From Prostheceraeus crozeri (lineage: Eukaryota; Platyhelminthes; Polycladida; Euryleptidae): DNA of 64,000 nt. Below are positions 33,693-45,074 of the stretch, piece by piece. The translations under genes were made by a program, and so were the position numbers. Every line of letters starts with the position of its first letter. The first letter of the stretch is position 1. The notes under the pieces were generated by a model, which saw only the letters and a program-made list of their open reading frames with translations, was not told the DNA's origin and ran no database searches. The stretch spans positions 1,488,001 to 1,552,000 of the forward strand of contig CAJQUW010014769.1 in assembly GCA_907163375.1 (NCBI GenBank). The letters are read 5' to 3'.

Positions 33693-35527
33693 TATAGGGC
33701 TTAATTTGAGACTTCTTGATCTTCAAGACCTAATCTAGCCATTGTGAACAAATTTGATTGTTTGATCTATGGATTTTTTTTACCAATCTAAGAAAAGCAA
33801 TTCATGATTTGTGTTTGCTCGTGGGGCATTTACGCCTAGCACTGGAACACATATTCAATAGGACGTTAAAAGATGGACGAGGTGTAAAAAAGATGGAAAT
33901 TTACGAACACTGATGAGATTGAATTGAGAAGTTCATGTTGCCACCTACATGTTTGCTAGTGGAATATTCTACAACAAAATAACGACAGCACGAATGAATT
34001 TCTCACTCAGAAGATTTCAAATAAAGACACAGTACTAAATTGATGAAGCAAGTAGTAAGTGAAAATATTAATCAGAGATATTAATGCAACAAAACAGTAA
34101 ATTTATAATTTAAAAGAAAATCATCAACCTCGAGAAATGTCAGCCATGGTTATCAAAATACAGCAATACATTGAAATGCAATCTGATACATTAAAGCAAG
34201 ATAAATGCAATAACGAGTCTATACTTCGAGTAAATACCTAGTATTCTATACCTGAAGTATCTCCTGGAACTACTTCAAGAAGATGAAAATGATGAACATT
34301 TCTAGCAATTTAATCTACTTGTCAAGAGGACCGGCCTGAACTTGGTCCTATCTTGCCTAATTTCGCGAAAGTTATGACACATTAAATATGTACATAAAGA
34401 AAATATATTGCATGTGGAAAGAAATGTGGGTAAAGAAAACTGAACGTAAATTGGATATAATCAAATTGTGTATCAAATTTTAAGATTAAAAAGAAAATTT
34501 TGACACTGCCAGGCTAAGCACATACAATAGAATCTTCATGCATCAAGGTAAAGGAAGATGATTTTGTAAAACTAAAATTGCGAAAAATTTAAACATAAAA
34601 CAATACAAATAAAATCACTGCAAATTGATTCATTTAAAAAATGAAAATATCATAAAACTAGGTCAGCAGGTCATCAGTAGCAACTTGGGGTAGGATGTGT
34701 CTTGGTCCGATTTCCTGAACAGAAACTCAGACCAGCTCTGTGCACAGCTTATCAAGATAAACTTAAGAAATTCTCAATAATCGATCGGAAATCCTAACTT
34801 CGTTCATTGATTTGTTTTAAGTTCTCAAAGCCGCTCTTCATAGCTTGTGACTATTGAGATAATGGGCTTGTCCACGATGGTGAGAACACTGAAGTCAAAA
34901 AATAAATTTGAAGTATATGTTTCAAGTATGAAACAGCAGACTTTGGTCGTTTGTTCCAAATAACGAAATTTCTAATTTTCCACGAGCTTGCTTCAGAATG
35001 GTATTCCATGTTAATGTGATTGCACGTGATAAACAGATACATCGAAATTCATGAATTCATGTAAAGAACCCTGAAATTCAGTGATTTTCGAACATTATCG
35101 TAATGTTCTAAGATGAGCTATTGTTCTAAGATGGGTGCAATTCACCAAATCCCGACTTCACTATTAAGCACTCTACGTAAAGCTATCAGTAAGAGCCTCA
35201 GAATTCGCATACCAGAATGTCAATAATATGACAACATCAATCTGATAGAAACAACTATGATCGGCAACAATGTGCAACTATCTAAATTCAATCACAACAA
35301 TTTGTAGTTAATCAATTGCCATCAGCACTTGATGCCACTCTTCTTCAAACAGGCAAGTCTAGAAAAATGCATATTTTTCAAAATGTGAAATTTGAAAATT
35401 CATGTATTTCTTCACAGCTCTTAAATAGCATACACGATATAAGTGCATGTGCGGACATCCTGGATATACAACAGAATGAAGTTTCCTCTACATCAACAGA
35501 GACACAAATGTGAGATCGATTACTTAC
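33693..35527. other. Intronic stretch, no recognised feature
   Basis: AT-rich intron sequence upstream, on the plus strand, of SMARCC exon 5. No coding region, structured RNA or known repeat was recognised. Confidence 0.5.
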
Positions 35528-35788
35528 TTGAGGTAATTCTTTCTTCAATGCGGCATATTCACGTAGAGCAGCCTTAGCAGCAGCTCCAGCAACTCGTGGA
35601 TCGACAGTGGCAGCTAGGAAAGCAACAGTCGACATAACAGGATTGCCACTTTGAGAAAAAGGAGTAGGTTGATATGCGAGGGGTCCGAGTGTCGAAGCAT
35701 CGCCCTCGAGGTAAGGATCTTCAATAGGCAGTCTCAAGAAATGAAGTATGCATTCTTCTTGGGTTCGAGAACCCACGTGTTCAGCAAC
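35528..35788 (-). CDS. SMARCC2: SMARCC exon 5 (end of SANT and following helix)
   Basis: This is a 261-nt, phase 0-0 exon coding residues about 654-740. It opens [20 protein letters not shown] followed by PIEDPYLEG, nearly identical to vertebrate SMARCC ([28 protein letters not shown]), and completes the SANT domain started in exon 4. It then reads [20 protein letters not shown], the conserved [16 protein letters not shown] segment, and ends [11 protein letters not shown]. The acceptor is TTTCAG and the donor GTAAGT. Confidence 0.96.
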
Positions 35789-36919
35789 CTGAAACAATAA
35801 GGAACAAAACGTAAAAAAATGTTCACCTACGATGCATTAATAATTGCTTTATATCGAATTTCCACAACAGTTCTTGAACTTTTTCCACACCAAATTCCAC
35901 CGTTAATGAATGTTGTAAGCCAGGCTATTTTCGGACAAGACATTTAGTAGTCATGTCAATTTGACATCAACATGGGAACTAAGATAAAACCAGATTAAAG
36001 CCGAGTGCGATGTCCTTGAATCGAGGACGGATGGTTGTTTTAAACTCTATGATACCCTGTGATATCAGCATTTTATGAGGACACTCATTACATGTTCTCA
36101 GGGAAATTTCTCAATAGGCCTACCCACAGATCAAGATATGTAACAAGATACATGCTACATGTCAACAATTTGACCTCTGACAGTTCTATACTATCGCTCC
36201 ATAATTGTTCGTAATCGCAAGATATCTCTACGTAATTCATCGCTCAACAGCATTAAAGGCGAGTGAGATGAGAATCTTCATTCTCTTACTGACGTACGTG
36301 ACGACCGGGAGAATCAAAATAAGTAGGCCTATATTACAGCTATGGGCATGCCCTAATTAATATCTGCATGACTATCTAACTCAATGAACACCTACATGTA
36401 CACATTCAAAAAGTCTCTAAAATATTTCTTGACAAAATTTGTAATGGAACGAAGTCGAGAGACACCTGTTTTGGCGACAGCCAGACATTGTCACATGAAA
36501 TTTAAGTCAAATCGGTTGAATTCATAATTTCTCTGAACCTGTAATCATTATCAGGATCATCTCATCGAAATTCATATATTCTCTCAACACACAAATAAAT
36601 GATTTTCGAGTTTGTTGTCTCTGCATTGGTTCCGTCTTCTTTTCAGCAACATCAAAGTCGACATTAAGAGACTTGGAAGAACCGGCAACCGAGGAATTGT
36701 GAGAACATTGGACGCATGCTGTCTGTATTTGTAGTGGGTAACTCTTTTAGAGACAAGTAGATAGATAGTGTTAGGTAGATAAGTAGATACATGTACTTTG
36801 GAATAAAAGTGTCATACAAACTTGATGATGGTGTTCTTTTTGCTAATAATGACACATTATATAATGTAGGATCATTCTAGAAATAATTATGGTGCATTAT
36901 TGTAGATCACAAATGAAAG

Positions 36920-37520
36920 TACCGGGGAGCATTAATGAAACAATAGGAGCATTTATGAAATAGCATTAGGAACGACGTTGAAGCAGTACTAGGAACATTA
37001 ATGAAACAGTACTGTGAGTATTGATGAAACAGTACTGGGAACATTAATGAATCAGTGCTGTGAACATTACTGAAACAGTACTGGGAACATTACTGAAACA
37101 GTACTGGGAACATTAATGAAACAGTACTGTGAGCATTAATGAAACAGTACTGGGAACATTAATGAAACAGCACTGTGAGCATTAATGAAACATTAATAAG
37201 AACATTTATGAAATAGCATTAGGAACGACGTTGAAGCAGTACTAGGAACATTACTGAAACAGTACTGTGAGTATTGATGAAACAGTACTGGGAACATTGA
37301 TGAATCAGTACTAGGAACATTACTGAAACAGTCCTGGGAACATTAATGAAACAGTACTGGGAACATTAATGAATCAGTACTGTGAGCATTAATGAAACAG
37401 TACTGGGAACATTAATGAAACAGTACTGGGAACATTAATGAACCATGCGTATGCTCCATGTAATGTAAATACTAATGAAACATTACATGAAACATTAATG
37501 AAAATACTGATGAAATGGCA
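36920..37520. repeat. 23-bp minisatellite with an 11-unit higher-order repeat
   Basis: Tandem units of the form GGGAACATTAATGAAACAGTACT recur every 23 bp (for example G at 37083, then at 37106), with variants GTGAGCATTAATG, GTGAGTATTGATG and GAATCAGTACT. A distinctive variant starting TAGCATTAGGAACGACGTTG occurs at 36961 and again at 37214, exactly 253 bp or 11 units later. The variants after it repeat in nearly the same order, so a block of eleven units was duplicated as one. The edges degrade into looser ATTAATGAAA words. Confidence 0.9.
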
Positions 37521-39002
37521 AAATTTCCGTAGACAAAACATTAAGATTTCATTATACTTTTCATTAATGTTTTCCAAAAAATTTTCGTACGGGTTATCCA
37601 CACACTGGCATGACAGCTAATTTCTCAAGTTTCGTATGTCTGACGCAATCTATGTTTGAATTTTCATCCATGCGTTATTTCTGATGCTTTTTTCGCTGAC
37701 GAAAAACGACAGCTTCTGAACATTTTCGCTTCCGTTTAAATGACGGTACAGCAAGCCTATGTACTTGGAAGGAAATTATTTCTGTCAGCATTTCATTCTG
37801 TGAGCGTTCCATGCACTTTACTAGTACTATACACAGAATCCTAGCATATACTCGTACTAGGATATCCCAGTAATCCTAGTATCTGGTAGCAATCCGGGTG
37901 TATACATGGAGCTAATAGCCTCATTCACCTTGCGAAGCATTCCGAGTTCTAAAACATATGAGAAAAGCGTTGATGTTGATATGACGGCGCGTAGGTTACC
38001 ACTACGGTATTGGTTGGCTACCATCTCTTTCGTGAAATCGTGTTTCTCGCTTCGTGTGAAACGGGTACGAGTGTTATGACTGGGAGATGACCAGCACTGG
38101 GATTTAGGACCACTTTATCGTCGAGAATTAAGTCACGAAATGTATAAATAATGTTAATTCATGCGAAGAGATCAAGCCGGAATCAAGTACACCCTAACCT
38201 ACTGGCTGTAACATCACTGTTTAAGCTCATGACTGACAGCTTCTTTTCTACCAGTCTGCATGATGAAACAAATGGGACTGTGACGAGCGGGAACACCTAA
38301 ACTTGTTCACCTAAACTATCAGCGATAGGTGAAACTAAGTATCGTTCGTCATGTCCCACAAGTCGCAGATTACTTAGCACTTCGATGAAATTATGCGGTT
38401 ATCAAGTATATTGGACTGACGCTGAAGTGAGAAAAGTCAATTAAGAAAACATTTCATAGTGATTCGACCAATCGTATATTTCATTTCATTCTATTGTTAA
38501 TAGACATCGAGCGTGGAGCTTATATGACAGTGTAACGAAACGGACTTTCCAATACTTCTGTCATTAACTAGTGTCATAATTACGAGTTGCGAGATTATAT
38601 CAATTTTTGCGTTTAGTCATTTAAGAATATGATCAATTAATTAGAAAGTGATTGAATGAGAATTACAGGCGTTGAATGAGCATTGGTTGGATAAATTTCA
38701 TTTAAGTATTTTTCTAACTAAAATGTGTGTAAATCATTACTTTTTGATATCTATGCAGGCCTACACTAGTGACAGTACATGATTTTGTATTAGATAAGCT
38801 GCTGAAACTGAAAATTCGCATCAAAACATCTATAGGCTTACTTCTGAAAAGTATACTACTTCTAGCAGATACTTCAAAGCACTTTTGAATTTATACCACG
38901 ATTTGATGAAACATGCCTAATTGCCTTGTATCTTTTTAACGAAAGCATTATTTGTAAGTCAGCTAAAGTAATGCAAGGTTTCTAAGTCTGAAGCATAAAT
39001 AC
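37521..39002. other. Intronic stretch, no recognised feature
   Basis: Intron between SMARCC exons 5 and 4. A short TACTAGTACTATAC/ACTCGTACTAG region near 37818-37862 is rich in self-complementary words. I see nothing else. Confidence 0.45.
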
Positions 39003-39401
39003 CTTATTCCAATCATCGCGATACATCTCAAGCCCTTCCAACAACAGCAATGTCTCTTGATCTGACCAATCCTTTGCTCTATCTTTTCCACTACCTCCTC
39101 CTGATCCTTTTCCGCTCGATGCACCACCATACTGGTCAGTTCGTAGTCCGAACTCCCCGAGCTCCGGAGCTGAACCATTTCCATTAGCGTTTCCAGTATT
39201 GCCATTGGTGGTGGTATCTTTCTTGTCTCCTGTTTCCTCACTAGCGGGCTCCTTCTTAGTACCATTCACACCTCCAGCAGCAACAGTAGCTCTAGCAGGT
39301 GGATTGCCGATAGGCTGAAGGCCCGATGGCGTATCAGCAAGAACGTGGAAATGCGCGGTAGATGGAGGACCGAGGTTCGTCGGTTTAACATCGGCATCAA
39401 C
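39003..39401 (-). CDS. SMARCC2: SMARCC exon 4 (linker and start of SANT domain)
   Basis: This is a 399-nt, phase 0-0 exon coding residues about 521-653. It starts VDADVKPTNLGPPSTAHFHV and LADTPSGLQPIG, the conserved strand after SWIRM (vertebrate GPPPTPHFNVLADTPSGL). A Gly/Ser/Thr/Asn-rich insert and FGLRTDQYG follow. It ends with the first SANT helix DWSDQETLLLLEGLEMYRDD then WNK. In SWI/SNF, SANT contributes to histone-tail and subunit contacts. The acceptor is TATTTCAG and the donor GTATTT. Confidence 0.95.
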
Positions 39402-40123
39402 CTGAAATAGAAATTGATTGTCTACTAATTCATTTGAATGAAATTATCTGTAATGAAACTGTTTGAGAGCCAGTAGTTCAAGCAAAACACGTCAACAGCA
39501 AGCGGTCAAGCTCGGTCAACGGTTAGCGATTGCCATCCAGATAGGCAAATATGCTTGTCTCTTGGAAACTCTTCCAACTCCTTGAGCAGCTCTCCCTTCT
39601 GACAACTTTTGACTCTCAAAAGTTCCTGTATTCAGCTTCGCAATGTTGCAGGCATCCGGCTCACTACCAACAAAAAGGAGGGGAAAATAGGTAAAAAGTA
39701 GGGATATTTTTCCAAAGAAGTTGGGGCAATTTTTTTGAAAAAAGAGCATGGAAATTTGCGTTGATAGTTTATAAATGAGCCACTTCTACAAATACTCTAA
39801 GACTCTATTCTTCCATTCCAGTTATACAAAATTCACTCAAAAAATTCGATATGAACACCCACTGTATGGTTCCTAGGTTACTCTCACACATGAGTATTAC
39901 CCGGTCCGACCCTCAAACCCGGGGAAGAAGAGACAATAAACGAGGAATGTACTAGTATATACTCGTAGGTTCATTGTTTGGCACATGTCACAATGCTATG
40001 GTAAGGCCTTTATTTTGTAAAATGACCTTTTCATTTACTTTTTTCAGTAAGAAATTCTTCAGATAAATTGAAAAATGGCAACCACGTCTACTTCGTAATG
40101 AGATTAACGCAATCAGTGTTCAA

Positions 40124-43100
40124 TAGGGCCTTTTCCCGGTAACTGATTTCCCGGGATTCCCGGGAAAAATAATTTCGATTTCCCAGGAAATCCGGGAAAT
40201 TTGTCATTACATCAAAACTTTTGTCCAATAACATATTCCATTTTTTTAAAACATACAGTATTTAACATAGTATTAATAACATACATACATTACCAAGGTT
40301 GATACTACATTCTTTCAATATAATCATTAGTTTTATCATGACAAATGTCTGCCAGATGACCAAGAGGAATCGTATTTTATATGTTAGAAACAGCAAAGGA
40401 CAGTGGGGTAGTCGTATAGCCGTGAGCGGCTCAATTTTTACTAAAGATATTCTCGGCCATTGTTTCAAGAAAACAGGGCTTTCATTGTCTCTTTGCTCTA
40501 GACGACAGAGCGTGCTATTTTTAGAACTGAGGTTTTCCCAGCGACTGTCGACGAGCTGGCTTACTCTTGGAAACAGCGCGTTCTTGATCCTGTCTTGATC
40601 TCTTTGCTCCAGACCGCAGAGCGTGCTATTTTTAGAACTGAGTACTGGCGAATCAAGTGTTCATTCAATTTCTCCGATCCATCACGGCGCATCTGACGTA
40701 AGTAGACATCGTATTTTATTGAATAACTGCCATAATGCTAGAAATTCACTTTTCGCTGTGTTTTTTCAGGCATTGAATGCCTAAACAAAGAACTAAAGAC
40801 TCGTTCGTTTGGTTGCACTTTGAAGATGAAGGAAATGAGCACGCCAAGTGCAAAGTATGCAAGAAAGTCCTGTCGACCTGTGGAGGCTCAACAAGCGGAC
40901 TTGTTCGTCACTTGAAGTCCATTCACGACATCTGTAGCACTATTACATCAAAATCGTCAGTAACCAGTACCACGATGCCGTCAACTTCATCGTCGTCCTC
41001 ATCAGTATGAACGTCGGCAGTAACTCCAAAGGCATTACAATCTCCTCAAGGTATGCTCATGAACTTCGTCAAGAAGGAGACGACACAGGAGAAGGTAGCA
41101 CGGCTAGTGGCAGAAGATGGCATGCCGATTGCTATGATCCAGCACAGCAAAACATTACGATCAGCACTGAGCAGCCAAGGTCATCAACTGCCGAAGAGCG
41201 GAGGCGCTATCATGGACATGGTGCACAAACAGTTCCATCAGGTGAAGGATGAGCACATCCAGTACTTAGCGAGGATAAAGTCCAAGGGCGAGAGATTCAG
41301 CGTAGCGCTCGACGAGTTCACTAGCACCAGCAATAGACGTTACATGAACGTAAACGTGCACCAAGCAGGCGGGAAGGTCCTGAATCTTGCCATGATTCGC
41401 ATGCCCGGCAGTTTTCTAGCGGACAAGTGCCTCGACCTTCTCAACGCCCGTCTTACTGAGTACGGTCTGTTAATGTCTGAAAACATCGTTTGCGTCACTA
41501 CTGACGGCGCTCCAGTTATGGTGAAGATGGGGTCCAACACAGGGACTGAGCATCAGCAGTGTTACAGCCACAGCATCCACTTGGCCATTTGTGATGTGAT
41601 CTATCGGAAGGTTGAGGTCTTGCACAACACCTCTGAGGAAGAGACTGAGGACGATGATGGCGACGAACTTGTTGAAGACTTGGAAAATGAAGACGGCTGC
41701 GCTGTTCCAGTAGTTGACGATGCACTCCCTCCGCCACATCTGGTTCCAAGCCTACATGCAGTGATAAAGAAAACGCGAAAGCTTGTCAGGTTTTTCCGAG
41801 TGTCGCCGTTGCGCAATGACACCCTGCAGCGCCACATCGAATCCGAATTCAAGAAAAAACTGACAATGCAACTTGATACGAAGACACGTTGGAATAGCAT
41901 GTTGGCCATGGTTCAACGAGTGCCTAAAGTGCACAAGGCCGTGGAAAAGGCGCTGATCGACGTGGACAGTACAGACCTTGGTCTCTCTGAAATAGAGCTG
42001 CGAAGGCTTAAGGAACTGGAGGCTGCACTCGAACCCGCGAAAGTGTCACTGGATGCTTTGAACCGCCGCAATGCATCGCTTCTTACCGCAGACAACATCC
42101 TGTCTTTCCTTGTCAAAGAATTAGATAGCCAAAACTCAGACGAGGCATGCATGATTAGGGACGCCATAGTGAACCGAGTCGAGGAGAGGAGGCAGGTGAT
42201 TCTCGTCAGTTTACTGAAATACTTGGATGACCCTACCAGCGTGCACAATGGCGAACTTTATTTCAAGATGGCGAGCAAGACGAGCATGTTGCAGTTGGCC
42301 AAGTCACTTCTTTCGCGGATTTTTACAGCACATATGGAAAAAAGTGAGTTGGCAAAATATTGCAAAATTAAATTTTTGACAAAAAACTGAGACCAAGCAT
42401 AATTGTAGCACAATTGTAATTCATGGGGAGGTGCTCAAATTATTTTTGTTCAAGTGGGCAAGTAGTTACACATAGAGATAAGAAAGGCGCTAAAATCGAA
42501 TGTACTTAAAGTTATGAACTATACACTTAACATTGTTTTTGAATTGTAGACGGATGAAAACAACGCGGTCGGAGAAGAAGACACAGGAGACGTGGAGATG
42601 CAGCCTCTCACGCTAGTGGAGAAACTGGAGAAGACGCTCCACAAATCTTTCTCAATCTCTTCAGCCAACTTACATTCAGCTCTCTCCAAAGAATTCGCTG
42701 TCTTCGAGGCGACAGGGCAGCGAACGTATAATCTCAATAATCTTCACAAGGCCTTGCTCTCGATTCAGCCGACGAGCGTGGAATCGGAACGAGCCCTTTC
42801 CGCAGCAGGCCTGTTCATCACCAAGTTGAGATCTAATCTTAGCGACAAAAGTGTGAACGCCATGTGCGTTTTGAGAGGCCACCATAAGTCTCAAAACTGA
42901 AGGACGCAAACTAAAAACTATGTGATTTTTGTATCTGAGTAAACAATTCTATAATATTAAATAGTTAGTTTTGCCTAAACAATAATATTTCAATGATGAC
43001 GTCAGTATTCACAGTTTCATAAAGGTTACATCTAAAGACATAATGCCTGTCTCAAAATCACTTACTTATACAGATACAGACTTTTAACATTTTTCCCGGG

Positions 43101-43124
43101 ATTCCCGGGAAATCGAAGCCCCTA
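40124..43124 (+). mobile_element. Nearly whole 3,001-bp hAT transposon
   Basis: The left end begins TAGGGCCTTTTCCCGG and the right end, inverted, TAGGGGCTTCGATTTCCCGG. Both continue into GGGAATCCCGGGAAAAAT-type sequence, so the ends are imperfect inverted repeats of about 50 bp with a short insertion. They are flanked by a perfect 8-bp target duplication GTGTTCAA (40116-40123 and 43125-43132), which fits the hAT nTnnnnAn preference. The element runs antisense to SMARCC inside the intron between exons 4 and 3. A 44-bp sequence is directly repeated at 40488-40531 and 40599-40642, 111 bp apart, in the 5' region. Confidence 0.93.
40777..42900 (+). pseudogene. BED-finger hAT transposase, nearly intact
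   Basis: It starts at ATG 40777, just after a likely 5'-UTR intron (donor GACGTAAGT near 40695, acceptor TTTTTTCAG before 40770). Residues 1-50 form a BED zinc finger with C25, C28, H45 and H50. The catalytic RNase-H region follows, with FSVALDEFTSTSNRRYMNV, CVTTDGAPVM and QQCYSHSIHLA. After an acidic insert comes the helical region. An apparent intron (donor GTGAGT at 42344, acceptor GAATTGTAG ending 42549) leads to the dimerisation domain SVESERALSAAGLFITKLRS and a stop at 42900. One in-frame TGA at 41008-41010 interrupts the frame between the finger and the catalytic part. The phase across the predicted intron is also off by one base at an A-run, so it is probably inactive. Confidence 0.9.
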
Positions 43125-43230
43125 GTGTTCAACTTTGAAAAAAATAACAAAATCGTGGCGGTCAAGTAGATCGCATGGGTCTTTATATTCATCGTGCATA
43201 TTCAATGCAGGCAAGGCAGCATCAGGCTAG

Positions 43231-43548
43231 GTGACGGCAAACGTCCCGAGGGACTTACTAACTTTCTATTCAGAAATAGTAGAAGTCTCTTGTGAACTTA
43301 ACGTGCAGTACGTGACACATTCGCAAATTCCTATGTCATCGACTCAGCAATCGCCCCTTGGGAAAGCAGCTTCTTGTACGGAACCGAATAAGGTGGCAAA
43401 ACAAGCCAACTTGGTTCCACACTGCCTATTCCAGCCAATACTAGTCATTGAAACAACAGAAATACGTGGTGAATCCACGAAGAAACTCGTGAAAACTCCT
43501 GGTCACCTTAGCTCCGACGCAACGAGAGGTCGGCGTGAGAGGGCTTGA
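43231..43548 (+). other. Unrecognised 105-codon open frame
   Basis: This open frame is more GC-rich than its surroundings. It starts MTANVPRDLLTFYSEIVEVS and ends in a basic stretch (SSDATRGRRERA). I do not recognise the family. There is no clear splice-site pair and no known neighbour. It could be a remnant of an old repeat or chance. Confidence 0.2.
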
Positions 43549-44109
43549 CTCAAGCAAAGACTTTCAATCCCAATTGTGCGAGGAAACGGTCCTAGTGTTC
43601 TGCTGGTCGCCGGCAATGTTAACTTTGATGCTTCTTTGTAATTCGAACTTTTCGTATGAAAATGTCTTCAACTCAAATTGAATCCTTTGAGCAATCATCT
43701 GAAAAGAAGTCTTGTATATTATAGATAGGCTAAAAGCATGGGTGCTACATCACCCCATTTTGGCCAACAACAAAGTTCAGAATCTTTTGGCTAGATGAAG
43801 GTCAAGGGAAGTTTGATTGGTTCTTTAAAAACCTCATTAATGATCTGATCAAGTCAAATTGCCACAATCATTACCACTAGCATTTGATAAATGATGGTAC
43901 GTGCTTGACGGGAGAATGAATTTTCAGTTCTAGAATAGAACAAACATGGAAAATTTTCACATCAATGTCTTCATAACCATCAATCAAGTGCCGACTTCCA
44001 AGATCACATAATTCGTATTGAATTTCTCTGCCATCGATACATCATAGTCTTCTCGCTATCATAGATAATCAGATTAATTTTTTATCTTTCAGAAAATACT
44101 TTTACTTAC

Positions 44110-44372
44110 TTGATAATTGATTAAGCCCCATTGCTCAAGGAAGGCATGCACACGCATGACTGAATTTACATCACCAGTTAAATTTCGACGACAGGCAGTG
44201 AATGTGAGATATTCTTGAGGATTCAATCTGTACGAATCTATCATAAAATTACGATAAGCCATGTACACTTCTGGTGATTTTGACTTGTTTCGATTGTTAA
44301 AAAACTCCGGCAATGCTCGTCGCTCAATACCATGAATGGAATGATAGTCAAACCATGCAGAGTATGAAGGGA
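44110..44372 (-). CDS. SMARCC2: SMARCC exon 3 (SWIRM domain)
   Basis: It encodes residues 433-520, essentially the whole SWIRM domain: [86 protein letters not shown]. It is nearly superimposable on vertebrate SMARCC. In the BAF complex this helical domain contacts SMARCB1. The exon begins with two bases of a split Val codon after TTTTCAG, and its donor is GTAAGT. It is separated from exon 2 by an intron of only 74 nt. Confidence 0.97.
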
Positions 44373-44446
44373 CTGAAAAGTGAAACAAAATCACGTATTA
44401 AAAGGTGAGGCAAAATATGAACAAATGTGAAACATGTTCAACTCAC

Positions 44447-44636
44447 CTATGATATAATGAGCCTGCTCAGTAACACTTATATCACCCAGTGCATCCTCTG
44501 TTCCACGACCTTCAGCAGTTACTGTCTCTTCTTCTTCAGTAGCATCCATATCAAGAAGCACTGAACCTGTACCAGCTCGATTGCTCTTCCCTGACGAAGC
44601 ATTCATAGTAGCTGCAGATGCATTGCCCGAGTTAAC
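44447..44636 (-). CDS. SMARCC2: SMARCC exon 2 (linker before SWIRM)
   Basis: This 190-nt exon codes residues 370-432: a Ser/Ala/Asn-rich start (VNSGNASAATMNASSGKSNR), an acidic patch (DMDATEEEETV), then SVTEQAHYII. Vertebrate SMARCC has [20 protein letters not shown] at the same place. The acceptor is TTATTGCAG and the donor GTGAGT, in phase 1. The apparent start at 44642 is an alternative-start artefact inside the acceptor; translation comes from exon 1. Confidence 0.92.
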
Positions 44637-44889
44637 CTGCAATAAAATTGTACAACCTGTATAAAAAGTTGACCTAGCATGAAAATTGCAAGTACATAAT
44701 TTTAGTTGTAAGGAATAATAAATTTAGTAAAATAATGGATATGATGAAACATTTCATAAGCAGGAGTTTTTCCACTCTTATGAATATATCGCGACCACAA
44801 CATGTCACACTTAATTAGTAGCTACATGTGTTTGTGTATTCATCACATGTGAAGTTTAGAATCTTGCATGTGTTTCAGACGAATAAATG
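44637..44889. other. Start of the intron between exons 2 and 1
   Basis: AT-rich intron sequence before the repeat fragment at 44890. Nothing recognised. Confidence 0.4.
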
Positions 44890-45074
44890 CACGATTTCCC
44901 AGGTTTTACATGTCAATCGACACCAGGAGTCGCAATTCATCCAAGAAAAAACGGAAAATCGGGAAAAACCGGGATTTGAATGCATAAATTTGAAATAACT
45001 ACGTTAGACTAATTTCGTAAAAAAAACGGAGAAGAAGGAAAAACGGAAAATTGTGATCCCTGATCGACACCCTG
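44890..45074. repeat. hAT-like miniature element right end
   Basis: The stretch is full of short GGGAAAAACCGGG, CGGAAAAT and GGAAAAACGG words and ends GATCCCTGATCGACACCCTG at 45074. Words of this kind mark the common hAT-type families with CAGGGTGTC ends. The left end and the target duplication are not visible. Confidence 0.45.

Noticed and set aside
36920-37520. Possible CRISPR-like array
   Set aside because: Units are contiguous 23-bp tandem repeats without spacers, and the genome is animal. It is a minisatellite.
41340-42248. Several 60-110 codon minus-strand frames inside the hAT transposase
   Set aside because: They are antisense shadows of the transposase coding strand.
43231-43548. 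A new gene in the 105-codon GC-richer frame
   Set aside because: Listed only as an unrecognised open frame; no splice pair, neighbour or motif supports a gene.
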